Below the pieces are notes generated by a model. It saw only the letters and a list, made by a program, of their open reading frames with translations. It did no database searches and was not told the origin of the DNA. From assembly GCF_040954645.1 (NCBI RefSeq), contig NC_092805.1, positions 19,060,741 to 19,124,740 on the forward strand: 64,000 nt of DNA, written 5' to 3'. The position numbers and the translations under genes are program-made. The DNA is from Diabrotica undecimpunctata. Lineage: Eukaryota > Arthropoda > Insecta > Coleoptera > Chrysomelidae. Shown piece by piece: positions 22,500 through 37,200 of the stretch; the stretch's first letter is position 1; the number at the start of each line of letters is the position of its first letter.

Positions 22500-24340
22500 T
22501 TTTCTTACGAATTATACAGAAAAAGTCTCTAATGATCCAAATAAATGAAGATTGCTGGGACTGCGAATCATTTTACCTTTCACATCGCGGCGGTTCGCAC
22601 TTTTTAATTAAGTAATCATGCGTTAACCTAGTATGTCCGAGTCTGAGGCGCGTTACTATTATTTCTTGGCTCTTTGACTTAGGTAACACATTCCATGCCT
22701 CTGTGCTGGGTTTCACTTGTTTTAGTTTTGAATCCGATTTTTCCACGCACTTAAGATTGATTTTTTTATATAAGCTTTTATATCCGTTGTTACTGATGTG
22801 TTTACGATCTCGGAAACGTCACTCACTATCGCGTCTTTCGCACTATGGTCAGCAGTTTCGTTGCCTTTTATTCCTATATGGGATGGGATCCAGATGAAAT
22901 TTATCTCATTATGATTGATATAAGCCTGAAGAAGGACTGTTTTAATTTTTTTTAAAAGCGGGTTTTTTGGATACAGTTGTCGGATGTTTTGTATGGCACC
23001 AAGTGAGTCGGTTAAGATAATATATTTGGAGTTTGTTGTCAGATTGATTAGTTCTATGGCGCGATAGAGAGCATATAGTTCAACTGTATAGATAGTACTA
23101 ACATTAGATAGTTTTAATTTAAGGACCTTCTCTGGAGTTACTACAGACGCTCCCACACCTTCGGGTGATTTTGAACCATCAGTGTATATCTGGGTATGAT
23201 TTTTATAACGACTAATGATTTTTCTAAAATGGGAAATAATTAGATCAGGATTGGAGTTTTTATCAAATGACGTAAGTTCAAAGTTATATGATGGTATGTT
23301 TTGAATACAAGGTGGATTATGATCATCTGTGTATGGAAGACATTCAGGTATGACAATATCAAACAGATGCAAATGGTCTTTTATTCTTTTATAGAAAGGT
23401 TTATCAGAACGGTGATTTGAATTAAGGTTTGAGTAATTATCAGTAAAAGTATTTCTATAGACAGGATTTTTTGCATTATCCCTAATTTTTGTTGCATATG
23501 TTAGACTAAGGTAAGCTCTTCTATCAGTTAACGACAATTCATTTGCTTCGCAAAGTAAACTTTCAATCGGTGTTGTACAAAAGGCTCCCAGGCATATTCT
23601 GAGTGCTGTGTTATGAATAGTATCGAGCTTTTTAAGTACTGATTTCGATGCTGAGTCGTAAGCTATAGCCGCGTAGTCTAACTGTGATCGTATAATAGTT
23701 CTGTATATAATTAGCAATGTACTCCTGTCTGAACCCCAATTCTTGTGTGCTAGAATTTTTAGTAAATTTAATCTTCTGTAACATTTACATGCTAGATTAT
23801 TGATATGTTCTTTCCAATTCAACTTTCTGTCAAAAGTAACTCCTCGCAATTTTAGCGAATCTTTTTGTTGTAGTGATTGGTTGTATAGATATAATGAGAT
23901 TGGTGTACTGACTTTGTTTTTAGAAAATACTATATATTTAGTTTTAGTTGTTGAAAAGCTAAATCCAGTTTCCTCTGACCATTTGTCAATATCTAACAAG
24001 AAACTCTGTGCAAGTTATGAGAGGTTTTTGCTTTGACCAAATATTACGAGATCGTCAGCATATAAGCGGCCTTTAAGTGGAAGTTTTAAATTTCGTAGAA
24101 CATCATTTATGGCAATTATAAATAGCGTAGGACTTATAACAGATCCCCGAGGAATTCCATTTTCCAATTCCACTTTTGACGACAAATTACCATTTACTCT
24201 AACTTGCATATATCTTTTATATAAGAAGTTTTTTATACGGTTGACCATTTTTTCTAACAGTTTGCATGCAGTACATGTTAGCGCAATTGGTCTATAAGAC
24301 TCAGGATCTATTAATATATTATTTATATATTTACGATGTA
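22500..24340 (-). pseudogene. LINE RT + RNase H (I/Nimb/LOA-like), with in-frame deletion
   Basis: The minus-strand frame starts near 24340 with ESYRPIALTCTACKLLEKMV, then NGIPRGSVISPTLF and YADDLVIF (24248-24015). A single stop separates this from a 425-codon frame (23999-22722) containing the thumb (SLKLRGVTFDRKLNWKEHIN), then RNase H with TDGSK, VELYALYRAIE, LTDSLGA and WIPSHIGIKGNETADHSAKD, so all four acidic RNase H residues and the histidine are intact. A final frameshift leads to TRLRLGHTRLTHDYLIKKCE. RT motif A (D-x-x-x-A-F-D) is missing: MVNRI joins KNFLYKRY directly. Confidence 0.85.
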
Positions 24341-25200
24341 AATTGAGTATTAAGTTTTAAAACTTATTATAATAAAGTTGAAAGTGTTAATTATAATTTT
24401 GCTTTCATTTAGGACAATTTTAGTATGTAATACAAAAAAAAGTACTTCATATATACACTAAGCTAAATTGTCACAAGTAACATAAGCAAAAATCAAATAA
24501 TCTGGAAATAATAAATCAAAATTATGACTGGCAATTAAATTCTATTCCCCGACATACTATATAAAATAAAACTTGAAGAGTTTCTTAAATTAACAAGTGT
24601 TATACAATGAAAAGAAACAAAAACTGGATTTTCTCAAAACCTAAATTTTGCAGATAGGACCTTTCATGTTAGGACGGCAGTATAATAAGCCTCTAATAAT
24701 ACTATCAGTTTTTAATAAACAATAACTAATCATCTATAATAAAATGAAAATACTTAAAATCAAATTTAATTTTTTTATTTTTTTAAGGTTCATTGTGAAT
24801 ATCTAATGTTTTGTTTCGGATTTAACAAAAATGTTTTTTTTCGTAATATAATTATGGTAGAAAAGAAAAATAGTAAAATTTAAAAATGAATTCTTGGTGC
24901 CAAAATTTGTCAAATAATTCATATATAACTTACCTGTTGTGTAAGATTTATGTGGGAACATTTTTTCGTCTTATAAATCTCGTCTTGTAATTTTTTCCGT
25001 CTCTATTTTTAGACCACCATCAAATATTTAATTCAAACGTGACAAATTTATCCGGCTAAATTCATAAATTATTTAAATTAATGACGAGAAGTAGTCTATG
25101 ATCTATCAATTTTCAATTAGCATTCATTCATCAATTCCATTACAATAAATTCGTGATTTAATAGATGTTGGTGTAGTAATAGCTATTTACTTTGTTACAG
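24341..25200. other. Non-coding stretch upstream of the first coding ELOVL exon
   Basis: AT-rich intronic sequence. Around 24405-24700 short motifs containing TTAGGAC recur (also near 21480), perhaps belonging to the transposase-like family, but no ends could be set. Confidence 0.35.
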
Positions 25201-25269
25201 ATTAATCAACAATGGCTGTTGTTGCAGATATGATACGGGATGTCAATAATTTTTTAAATAAATATCAAG
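25201..25269 (+). CDS. ELOVL first coding exon
   Basis: A pyrimidine-rich tract and CAG at 25198-25200 look like an acceptor, so this exon probably starts at 25201 with 11 nt of 5' UTR before the ATG at 25212 (context CAACAATGG). It encodes 19 codons plus one base, starting [10 protein letters not shown], and ends at a GTGAGT donor. The acceptor upstream of the ATG implies at least one further non-coding exon upstream. Confidence 0.88.
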
Positions 25270-28200
25270 GTGAGTATATGATTTTTTATAAGATAGATTT
25301 TTGTGATTTCTATTTTTGAAAGATCTCTGGATTTAATCAACTCTCTTTCTTACTCTGAAAACTGTGACATACATAATACATTTTTTTAACTCTACGGTGC
25401 ATGAGTAAAATGTTTTTCATATTCGCATATCATTAGTCCCCCAGGTTCATTATTAAAGTTGTGCACAAAAATTCGTAAATTCACATTAATTTTACTAAAT
25501 TGTTATTGAAATTAAACATAATATACACATATACCGGGTGTACTAAAAGAAGCAGGACGGTCGAGTATTTCACAAAATTTATGTTCGATGGAAAAAATTT
25601 TTTTTTATTTTTTTTATTTAAATTAATGTGTCTCGTCTGCAAAGACCATTGACACAAACAATATTGTGTACAATAATTACAAAAAGCACATGTTACTAAT
25701 TGCTACAGTTAATCTATAAGCTTAGAACCTATCACTAAATAATACAACAGTTTAATCAATAAGTTATAAGTTAAAGGTAAAGTACATGGAAAGCAAGGGG
25801 TCATATTCTGTTGAACAACTGAATGTCTTTCAAGAAAAAAAAAACAAAAACTCGGTTTCTGTTAAGTTTTAATTAGGTGGAATATATATGTACTGCATAT
25901 GGTTATTTGGTCGGGACACCAGACAGTTATTGCCATGGCCTCTAAATTGGTAGTTAGGATATATTGTATAGAAAATAAATCATTAGACACGAAGATAGAT
26001 GTTCCTCCACTTTTTCTTGTATACGTAGTCCGAAAAAATGGTAACCTTCAAAATTTTTAAGATCACGTCTATGAGTTTCCTTGAAATTGGTTTCTTGAAG
26101 GCAGATGATATCTGCTTTTGTATTATTGATTAATTGTTGTAAGCATTCTAAGCGAGGGTAGACCCCATCGCAGTGCCACTGCACGAACGTGAAAGTAAAA
26201 TCTATTTAACATTGAGAACGTTGAGAGGTTAGAGAAGAGTCGGTTAGATAATCTTCATTATTATTTGTAGATTGCGATGTTGTGCTTCCAATTTCTGAAT
26301 TGTCTATATTAAGTTGCTGTTCATTTTCTTAGAAACTCTTCTAAATCTATTCTTGATTTTTCTATCTTCCAGTGAAGGGTATATTCTAAACATGTCGTCG
26401 AGTAGTGATCGAATATTTTGAGTGAACTGCTGTGCTTCTTGAAGAGAGTTATTACTGCCGAATGAGTTTTTCAAAAAGGCAAGAAAATTTTCAACCGGTA
26501 AAGACAATAAGTTTGGATTTTCTTGATAAAGATTATTGATTGTGAAAACAGAGGAGGCGATTAATTTAAATTGATCGGGTGCGACTTTCTTGGATTTTTC
26601 AGTTTTATGCTTTTTATGCACTTTTGCATCGGGTGAAAGCATTTTTATGTCTTTGATGGGTAAGTTAGTAGATGTGTTTGTTTTTTAGGAGGTAGAATCG
26701 CTGAAGTCAGAACCAGTTCGTTTCTGACCAGGGGTAGGAGGAAGAAATTCATTGTTTGCGGCAATAAAAGTGGTGGATATCGAGAGTTTTTATCTGTTGA
26801 CTGGGAACCGTATTTTGTGTTGTGTTTGGTGGTGCCATATTGTTTGATATTGGGGTAGCAGGAATGGAGTCAGCTGGGGACGTTTGTTCATTTGGGAGAG
26901 GATTGCTAGGGGGATTTTGACAGTTATTTGCTATATGTCCATGTTTTTTGCATAGAAAACATGCCATTTTGTCGGTGAAGAGAAATATTCTGTACGAATT
27001 ATTTTCGAATGGAATTATTAATGAAGTTTCAATTTCGAGGCTATCTGTGGTTGGAGTAACATATACCTGTCTTCTGAAGCTCTTAATATGCGTAAATTCA
27101 TCACCGGGGATTCTAGCTTTAATATATGACACTGGTGAAGCAAGTTGAAGACCTAGATCTTGAAGGTGTTTTTCTATAATTTCATGAGGTATTGATGGAC
27201 AGACGTTGGAGATTATTCGTCTTTTGGTTGGGGTAACCAATCTTCTTACGGGTAGTTCTACAGAGTTGATTGTAATCGTAGGGTATTTTGTTAAAATATG
27301 TTCGAAAAATTCAGGATTTGTTAAGTAGATGCATATCCGATTATTGGAAATTCTTACGGCGAAGCATATGTTTTTGGGGCTAACAATGTTAGCTATGGCT
27401 TTGACGTAGTCGAGTAGTAATAAGTTTGGTTCAGCATGTATTACTATGGCTTGATCTTTTTTGGGATATTTCGGTTTGGGTTTTGACATAGTAGCAGTTT
27501 CATATGAATTTGGATTATTAGTGATGATGTTGTTTCCAGACATGGTGTTGCTAACTGTAGGAGAACTTTGATTTAAGTTGTTACTCATGTAGTCAAAAGT
27601 AACTATTTTTGGTTTTCTTGTAATAAAGTTTCGACTGATAGGCAGCAATTGTAGCGCATATATGTATTACTGGTTGCCTGGCTAATACTTCGCCGAACCA
27701 GTCCTTGATAGGACTGGCTTATGTCAAATGTGACAAAAAATGTCAACACAGCTGAATGTTTTGGTTAGAAAAGTATTAATAAACAATTTCTTACCGAATA
27801 GTATTACAGCTCTTGATGTAAAAAACTCTACACAAAAATTACTAATTACTTTTTGTTGGTTAAATACTTTTAAAAACTGGTATTTACCGCGATAAACAGC
27901 CAGTTTTTACACTGATTCACAGAGTGGTATGTACTCGTTCGAATCGATCGAAAAATTAAAAAACACGTTTTCAATATTTTTCAAAAATCTATCGAATGAC
28001 ACCAAATGTAATCCCACACACCCACCTCGAGTTTACCAAACCCCATTATATCTCGAGAAATACACTATGCCGATTTTGAATGTCAGTTACGCGCACGAAA
28101 TCAATTTTAAATAAATTTTTTATCAACTCAATGGTAAAAATGCGATATTTTTTCATCAGTGTTTCGATTGATCGACAAAAATTGAAATGCGTTTTAAAGG

Positions 28201-31200
28201 TGAAGAGTGCCGCTTTCGTATGCAAGTTTTGTATTTTGCCGCAAATGAATTCGGTTTTTATAAAGATGGTAAATAAATAAACGTTGCGCGATTTTTGCAA
28301 CTTGTTACGACTCTCATGAGATTTATAAAATTTATCACTTTCATTGACCGTTGTTGACTACATTGTTGACATTTGGATACAAATCGATTAAAAACAGCTC
28401 GTATAGCTGCCAGTTTATCTACCCTTTTTCTTTAGGCACTTTAAAAGTGACAAAAAGAAATAAAAGGTAGAAAGTAATACAGAAGAGGTATAACCTAATC
28501 AGCTTAGAACAAGAAAGCGTGAGAGAATTATACAGAAATAGATTAAATCAAAAGTTGGAAAATACACAATTTAATAATAAGGAAGAACATTACACTCACA
28601 TAAAAAGGAGTCTCCAGGAAGCAGCAACAGAAGCCATTGGATACCAAATCCAGAATCAAAGAAAACTTCCATATTGGTTTGGACGAAGAAATAGAACAAG
28701 AAATAAAGAAGAAAAGAGACCAATATCAAAAATTCTTAAATACAAAGAATATAACGGATAAAATAATCTACAAGGAGTCTCAAGCTAAAGTACGAAAAAT
28801 GATATGTCGGAAAAAAAATGAAGCATGGCAACAAAAGTGTAACATGATAAATTCACATCTAGGAGAACGAAGAAGCACAGAAAGTCGGAGAGTCTTAAAA
28901 TCATTAGGACAAGATAAGAAGAGAGACATAGTGTCAATAATGAAAATGGATGACTGGGACCAATATTTTGAGAAACACCTAAGGGAAGATAGACCACAAT
29001 TTAAAGACAGCAACGAAACACAAAATAATAATATTTTAACTTCGCCCATACGAATAACAACGAAAGAAGTGGAAGATGTATGTAGATCTCTAAAAAATAA
29101 CAAAGCACCGGGTCCAGGTAACATCCCTGCAGAGTTAATTAAACACGGTACAACCAAACTATATACAAGTTTAGCCAAACTGTTCCAAAACTGCATTAAT
29201 GGATTGACAACCCCAGAGGAGTGGAAGACATTCATATCCACTATACACAAAAAAGGCAGAAGGGATGAATGTGACAATTACAGAGGCATTGTCGTGACAA
29301 ACTCGGTCAGAAGAATATACGGAAAAGTAATTAAAAACAGAATAGATAGCGAATATAAAGACTTAGAGGCTGAGGAACAGGCAGGATTTAGGGCAGGTAG
29401 ATCTGCTGTTGACCATTTGTTTTGCATTACACAGATTATTGAAAAAAAAATAGCCATTAATCAAGAAGTACATGCATTGTATGTAGACCTACGAAAGGCT
29501 TATGATAGTACCACATTATAAATTAAGGGAAGCGTTAGAGGAAACAAACATGAGCATGAATTTAATAAATGCGACGAAGGAACTGTACACTAATGCTAAC
29601 TCAAAGGTAAAGGTTGGAAATAATCTGTCAAGTGGATTCCAAATGAATAAAGGCCTTAAGCAGGGCTGCTGTCTCTCCCCGACATTATTTAAAATTTATC
29701 TAGAACAGGCTCTAAAACTGTGGAAGCGCAAAAATGTAGAAATATGGGAATGCCGATTAACAACAATAACATATAAACTTTGTCATTTGCAGATGATTAA
29801 CTAGTGACTGCACAAGATTATGAAGAAGAAGTATATGACTAGTATAAGTATATTAATCGAGGAGTATAAAAAATGGAGACCTGAAATCAATATCCAAAAA
29901 ACCGAGTATATGTGTATCGGCGGGAAACAACAGAACCTCATATTGAAAGATGGAGAAGTTATCAAACATTGCAATACATATAAATATTTAGGTATGATCA
30001 CCACAAAAGAAGGCAACGTAGACGACATAATTGAGGAGAAAAACAACCAAGCAAGAAGAGTAATCTCCCTTCTCATTAATATCCTTTGGGATTAATCAAT
30101 CTCTAATAATAACAAGCACAAGATATATATAATACAATCATTAAAAGTATAATTACCCACAGTAGTGAAGTATGGCAAATAAAGGAAAGATACGAGAGAA
30201 AACTTGAGGCAACGGAAATGGATTTCTGGAGACGTTCAGCTGGAAAATCTAGACTAGAAAGAGCAACGAACAACAGAATAAGAGAAATTATAAAAGTAAA
30301 ACATATAATAGTAGACGATATTGGTACCCAACAACATAGATGGTACGGTCATGTACAGAGAATGTCTGAAGAACGTCTCCCAAAACAAGTCTTAATATGG
30401 ACCCGTCACGGTAGAAAAAAAAAAGGAGAACGACCCCGCCTTAGTCGGAGAGAAGGCATCAATAGAGAAATGAAAGACAGAGATATAGAAGAAGACTTAT
30501 GGATGAATCGAGAGAAGTGGCAACTAAAACATCCTCACTGGGACGAAGGCTAACCTGCTGACTTTCATTTTCAGATTCGCTTTCTGATTCTAACTCTGAT
30601 CCAATTAATTCATCTCGCCAAAGCTTCAAGAGAACTTCTTGTTCTTTCTCCCAACTACACATATTTCTATATATCTGAAATTAATAATATCTAAGTAATT
30701 TTCAATATTCCTACAAATTCTATTATGTTTCTGTTAAAAAAATCAAAGTAAATTGTGGCAATAAGAACTTACCTGTTAAAAATAATAAGAAAACTTTGAT
30801 AGTGTTGAGCACCATTACAATTACATAAAACAATGTCTCAAAAGTACAGCAGAAGAAGCCCTGGGTAAATATGAAAAAACCGAACGAAGGAAGCCATATT
30901 GGTGGAATGAAGAAATCGAAGAAAAAATAAAGGTTAAACAAGATAAATACCACAAACATTTAAATATAAATACTGATCAAAGTAAAAACGAATATCGAAC
31001 AGCCCAAAGAAACGTACGAGGTGCGATAACTAAGAAGTAAAACGAAAGCTGGGAAAGAAACTGCTCCAGAATAAACACTTACTTTGAGGGTAGCAGAAGC
31101 ACCGAAAGCTGGAAAATACTTCGATCTCTTCGACAAGATCAGCCTAGATAAATGGGACGAATACTTCGCAAATCTACTGGCGAAAGAAAGGGCAGAATAT

Positions 31201-34200
31201 TTACAAACACCTCAAACACAATCAGAGGTGCAAGTACATAAAATAGCTTCCCCAATTAGGATTGGGGAAACTTTTGGAACGACCGAGATAAATGGAGAAT
31301 GGAAACCAGAAGACGGCGTAGAACGTTATAAACTGATTGATTCTTAAAAATGAACCGGTGTTTTGGGGTGAAAATTACCAAAAACTGAATAATACTGAAC
31401 TTCAACTGAGTTGTGGGGTCAAAATCCACAAGTCCAAAGAACGCGACACAACTCATTCAAATCTTATTTATATACTAAACTAAAATTTATAATGCAATAC
31501 AAGGTCTGTTAGATTATGGGAAGGTACTCGTGGCGCCAGAAGAATCTGGCGATGTTGCCACTATTTTAACAAGCGCTAATGACAGCACCACATGACCACA
31601 ACACAGTTGACGAGTTATACACGCTGATTTAATTTACCGCTTCCTAAATTCCCTTGAAACGAGTACAATATCGTTTAAACGACGTTATCAGTTAATAGTA
31701 CTCAAAAGTACCCCTGGTTCGTGGTTGGTATGTCCATATAAAGTTATGGACCGAATAAGGCTGGGCAAAAATTACGTAAATCAAATTATGTAAACTCAGC
31801 TAAGGTAATTTTTGTCGAAATAAAAATAAATCGTTTAGAATATTTGCTATATTTGTCGCATCTATTCCCTTTCCATAATTTTGACAAATTTGGAGTTGCA
31901 AATTGTTTCGAGCCAAATAACCACCCTTCTGGCATATACTTATAAAAGATCTCTTTAATGACCAATTAAGAGACACCAAACATTATCTATCTAATACGTA
32001 ATAATACAAAATATTGTTTTGCAAATAATTCTTGCACTGTTGTACACATATTGTAATGAGATCTACGTATGTCATAATTATTTAATTATATTGACCTCGA
32101 TAACACTTTATTGGATTTTAATTGAAAATTTGGTAATCTCCTCGCATATTTATAATTTAGTGCCCGCAGAACGATTAGATTTATCATTTATGAAACCAAA
32201 AATATTTGTAAATCGTAAAAATTAGCACAAATTAACTTGCCTCACCTTGAACTCGCAACTGGTTAATGGTTTGACCTCTTGGGACTAATTTTTTTATTCG
32301 TTTCGTATTAATAATTCCTCCTTATTTTTGAGCCTTATGTAATCGAATGCGAATGGCACAGGTGTAATATCTGCTTCTCCCACGTTGAATGAATCAGATG
32401 GATAAGCGGTTAGATTTGCTTGATTTTTTAATAAAGGTGGGTATACACGTCCGACCATTTGACTTTCGAATGACAAATTAATTCTCGTTCGTCTGTTATT
32501 CTTGAATTCTTGTCGTTATACCTTATGAAATGTTTGTACAGACTTCCTAGACTTTCTATGTTTAGCTGTATTGCAAGCATTTCAAATATTTTTTATTAAA
32601 AGAAGTATCCGAAGGATAAAGGCAAATAAATATATATGATAATAAAAAGAAGTATGGATGACTAATATCATACGTACTACAGTAATATCTCAAACTTACT
32701 AGTAAGTCAGGGTATACTTTGGCATATGAACAGCTTATTTCAGAAAGGGACTCGAATCATGTTAACTAACTTTCGAGTTAGTTAACATGAAATATGCAAA
32801 AAACTGTCTGGATATGAAAATCCTTAGTTTTGTGCCATGAAGATTTTTTTCTAGTCAACTACATCTGTACAAGTAGATTAGAACTAATAATTTCCAATTT
32901 AGAGGAAAGGCGGCAAATTCGGACCCCCAATTTTTTTTTACTTAATAACATTTATACTAAGGTAGTTTGAATTCCAACTTTAAGAAAAAACTAAACTAAT
33001 ATTATGTAGGAATAACTTTTCTTAGTTTGAAATATTCTTAGAGTATATATTATATTATTCTGCTAATTTTTGCAAAAGTTTACAAAATGGGCACTTTTAT
33101 TTCATTTTTAAAATAGATTGATTAACAAACTGTGTAAAAAACTGGGTTTTAAGTGACTTAAATACAAAAATATCAAAATAAATTAGCTTTTTAAGAAGTC
33201 GCATAATGTAATCATCTTTTTCCGCACTGGTACAATCAACATGTCCCCAACGTTGACACATTAGGGATTTGATCCACTGTTCATCCGTCACTGACTTGGA
33301 CCATTGTTCGTAGCAGAACATGCACGTCACATCCGATTCATCTGGTGTTTGTCTGACTGATTTCAGACATAAATGATCTTCTTCCTTAGATGAAGATCTC
33401 TTGTGTATGTCAAAATCTAATTGTCTACTGACCTGAGAGCTAGGTTTATGCTTTTTACACTTATTCTGTAAGTTTTCCTTATTTTCAGCCTCTAAAATTT
33501 TCTTTTTTATTCCAGTCTTTTTACATTTTCCTTTGGCATCTTTATGTGTTTGATTTTTTAATTTCTGCCTCTAAGTCTTCGTTATAAGGAGACGAAGTAA
33601 TTATGGTCGGCTTTTAGGGCTTGGGGCCTCTTCCAGATGATTTTTTTAGTTCCAAACTTCCAGTTTGGGCAGTCAAGATTTTAAAGGGGCTTGTGTAAAC
33701 TGGAGTAGGATTTGGAATTGCTTAGGTGAATGGCAGAGGTAGGGGAAGAGGTTCTACCTACTGAATTGAGGTGGACGCTTGTTCGTATGCAACCCATAAA
33801 GATTCAGGATTTTCCTCATCAAGTATGTTGTTCGAAGACGTTTTAACATGATCATCAGATGTACAGCTGTTATCATCTAGATCAATAGGCTTCTCTTTTT
33901 AGGCGTTTACAATGAACTCGGCATCAGAAAACTTGTTTCTATCCAGTGGAAAAATTCTAGTTGACTTGAACCCATTGATGGTTATTTCTGCTGTTTGACA
34001 CTTTATGTAGGCCTTGCCAAACAGCTCCATTAGGTCAAATGCTGTAGAGGGCGTTGGTTTATTAACAATCATTGCCTAATCTCCTGACTATAATAAGTCT
34101 TTAAAGGAGACAAAAAGACTTATCTAAAGGCTGCAACTTATGAGTTGAATGAGGCGGTAAGGAGATTATTCTAACATTGTTCTGCCTAGCCTTCTCGATA

Positions 34201-37200
34201 ATGTCAATACTTCTGGTGAGGCTTGAATGCCCGTCAAAGACTAGAACAGGTGATTCAGTTATAGGTTTTGTAGTATTCGAAACCATTTTGTAAACAGTTC
34301 TGTTGTAACCCATCCTGATGGCTGCATGTGAAAGACAGCACCTGGAGGAGCTCCTTTTTGCAACTGAACATTCATGTATTTCCGAGGAATATCACCATGG
34401 GTGGAACATAGTCGCCAGCAGCACTCATACAGACTACAATTGCTATCAAGGCACCTCTTTCTGCTGGTGTAAGAGAGCCTACCTGCTTTTTCCTGCCCAA
34501 TGCCTGGTTCTACTTTACTCTGAACTACTGTAAGGCCACTTTCATCAACCTTGAAAATTCTGTTTGCTGGATAGCTGTGGTTTTCAAACGCATATTCAAT
34601 GTTGTCAAGAAACATTGACACATTTTTTTTGTTGAAATCTACAGCTCTTGCAAACGAGGTTCCTATTTACTTACGAAGTGAAAGTCGATCCTTATGCCTT
34701 TTCATGAATAGGTCTAGCCACGTTGTGTTTAACAAAAGAGTATGCTATGCCATTCCTTTCAGCCAATTGATAGGCCATCCGCCGAAGGTCTCCCCTAGTC
34801 AAACCAAAAAATGTAGATTCCATGACCAAACAGTACTTAACTAACTGTTCCTCCAATTCGGGAGGAAAGACAGTAGGCCTTCCTGCCCTAACAGAAGCTA
34901 CTTTTGCTGGTTCCCCATATTTTCCCATTGATAAACGCATGAGCTTGCTCTTGGGTACTTCAAAAGTCTTAACAGCCTTATATATAATATATTATGATCA
35001 AATTGTGTAAGAAATCAGAACAAAATAAAATTCTTACTCTAAAAAAGCGGCAACACTTTATACAATTTTGCCACATGCTGAACTGTCATTAAAATTTGAA
35101 GTATTCCCGTATCAGTTAGGTACAAATTGTCTAATATATTTAATTAAAATTATTATTTTGTGGAATATTAGACTTAAAGAGTTATTTCATAAAATTTGTA
35201 TTATTAATAATAACAAATGTTTTTGGTTATTTAATCAATATAATTCTAAAATTCCCAATATAATAATGATTACATTTTTCTGTGGCTATGGTAAGATGTA
35301 AAGGAAAAACTATCGCAACCTATCAAATATGAAACTGGCATTAGACAAGGTGATTCGCTGAGCCCATTAATATTTAATCTGATAATGGATGAAATCATAA
35401 AGAAAGTTAAAAAAAGAAGAGGATATAGAATGGGAGAAAAGGAAATAAGGATAATATGCTACGCCGACGACGCCATAATAACAGCCGAAAATGTAGATAA
35501 CCTACAAAGATTAATTAAAGAATTCGAAGATACGGCGCTCATATACAACATGGAGATCTCAACAGAGAAAACTAAAGCGATAGTGATATCAGCGGAACCG
35601 AGAAGATGTAAACTAGTCGTAAATAACAAAATAGATAATAGAACAAGTGATGGAAACTGAATACTTGGGAATAAAACTGTCAAGCTACAGAAAATTGGAA
35701 GAAGAAGTACAAAAACAAGTAAACATGGCAAACAGAGTAGCAGTATGTCTCAACAACATAATCTGGAGAAACAAATACCTCACAACGGAAACGAAAACCA
35801 GGATATGTAAATCAACAATAAGACCGATAATGACGTACACAGTGGAAACAAGAGCAGATACGGCGAAAACACAAAGACTGTTGGAAACAACAGAAATGAA
35901 AGTCTTACGAAAAATAACAAACCAAACTCGTAAGAGACAGAGTAAGAAGTGAGGCTAAAAACCGAAATACAACAGGCATTTTGTCTATTTATAAAGTAGA
36001 AAGAAGAAGACATTTTTCTGATTATTACACCATGTTGACGCCTATGACAGATCGAGCAGTTCCGTATGGGTTTCGTATTATTAGCTGTGTTAGGAAAATT
36101 TGAACTCTAAGGTTGAGGTGCTGGAAATTTTAAATATAAGTGACGCCACTTTATATAAATTGTGACGTGCAACGTTTTTACTTTGAAAAATGGTATACCT
36201 TATTTACTACATACTACGCTAGTATTAAATTCTTCCCTTCACGAGAACTATCGTAGGAAATGATAAACAGGAACACTGCAAATATCCAGGCGTCACACTC
36301 GTCACTGTCTGAACTTATTCACTAACTGAACAGCGGCAGAGCCTCGATATCCGGCAATGCCAAGGAAAGATTTACGCTCTTTTCCCATTGACACCATCTC
36401 CTCCGTACGAAACTGCACTGGGGGTCCGAATTATCATCAGAGGTCCGAATTTACCGCGGTTCCTCTAATAATATTGTTCATTTATAAAAAAAATTATTTA
36501 TGTGTACTTTTTCATCTACTTAGGTACCTTTGTGCAATTAGAGATTCTCTCCATTAAAAAAATTTTTTTCCTGTTTCAATCATAGTTCATTATAACATCA
36601 TATATTGCTAAAACACTAAACATTGCTACAAGTTACTGTCAACACTTATATTCTAATGATGCTGCTCTGAAAAATTTATAATATCTACAAAGCAATCTTC
36701 AAATTACTGGAGAACATACTTTACAGCTTTCTTAAGGTCTTCAATTTTTTTCTTTATCTTCTTTTCTTAACTGTCTTCATAATCGATTTATTACAGTTGG
36801 CTTACTTTTAAACTTTAAACTTTGGCACACAATATCTGTAGATAATAGATCTAGATATCTTTTTTGTTGGTATGACTACCACATGATCGTGTGTGCGGTC
36901 CTTAATCTTATGTGAATTGTGCAGGAATTTACGCAACTTTTACTTATAATAAAATTCATCTATTGACGTACAACTTTTATTGATTTTTAACATATTAATT
37001 TTAGTGTTTTATTATACTCTCGCAGGTTAGGTAACAGGGAAGATCTAACTAATAAATAATCTTAAGTTATTTAGCAATAGATTTTTTAATTCAATGTCAA
37101 GGCCTGCCTTGACTACTTTTGTACTGATATGTAAATATTTAAAAGTATTGAATATATAATATTGAGTGAGCTGTTTGTACCATTATGCATCATTGCGTTA

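Larger units (their letters stand above)
32902..36465 (-). mobile_element. pogo-like DNA transposon with both ends
   Basis: Inverted ends GAGGAAAGGCGGCAAATTCG and GAGGAACCGCGGTAAATTCG (the latter read from 36465) match at most positions over 26 bp and are each bounded by TA (32900-32901, 36466-36467), the target duplication of the Tc1/mariner-pogo superfamily. It contains the decayed transposase at 33097-34985 and a LINE fragment at 35305-35955 that inserted later. Confidence 0.7.
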
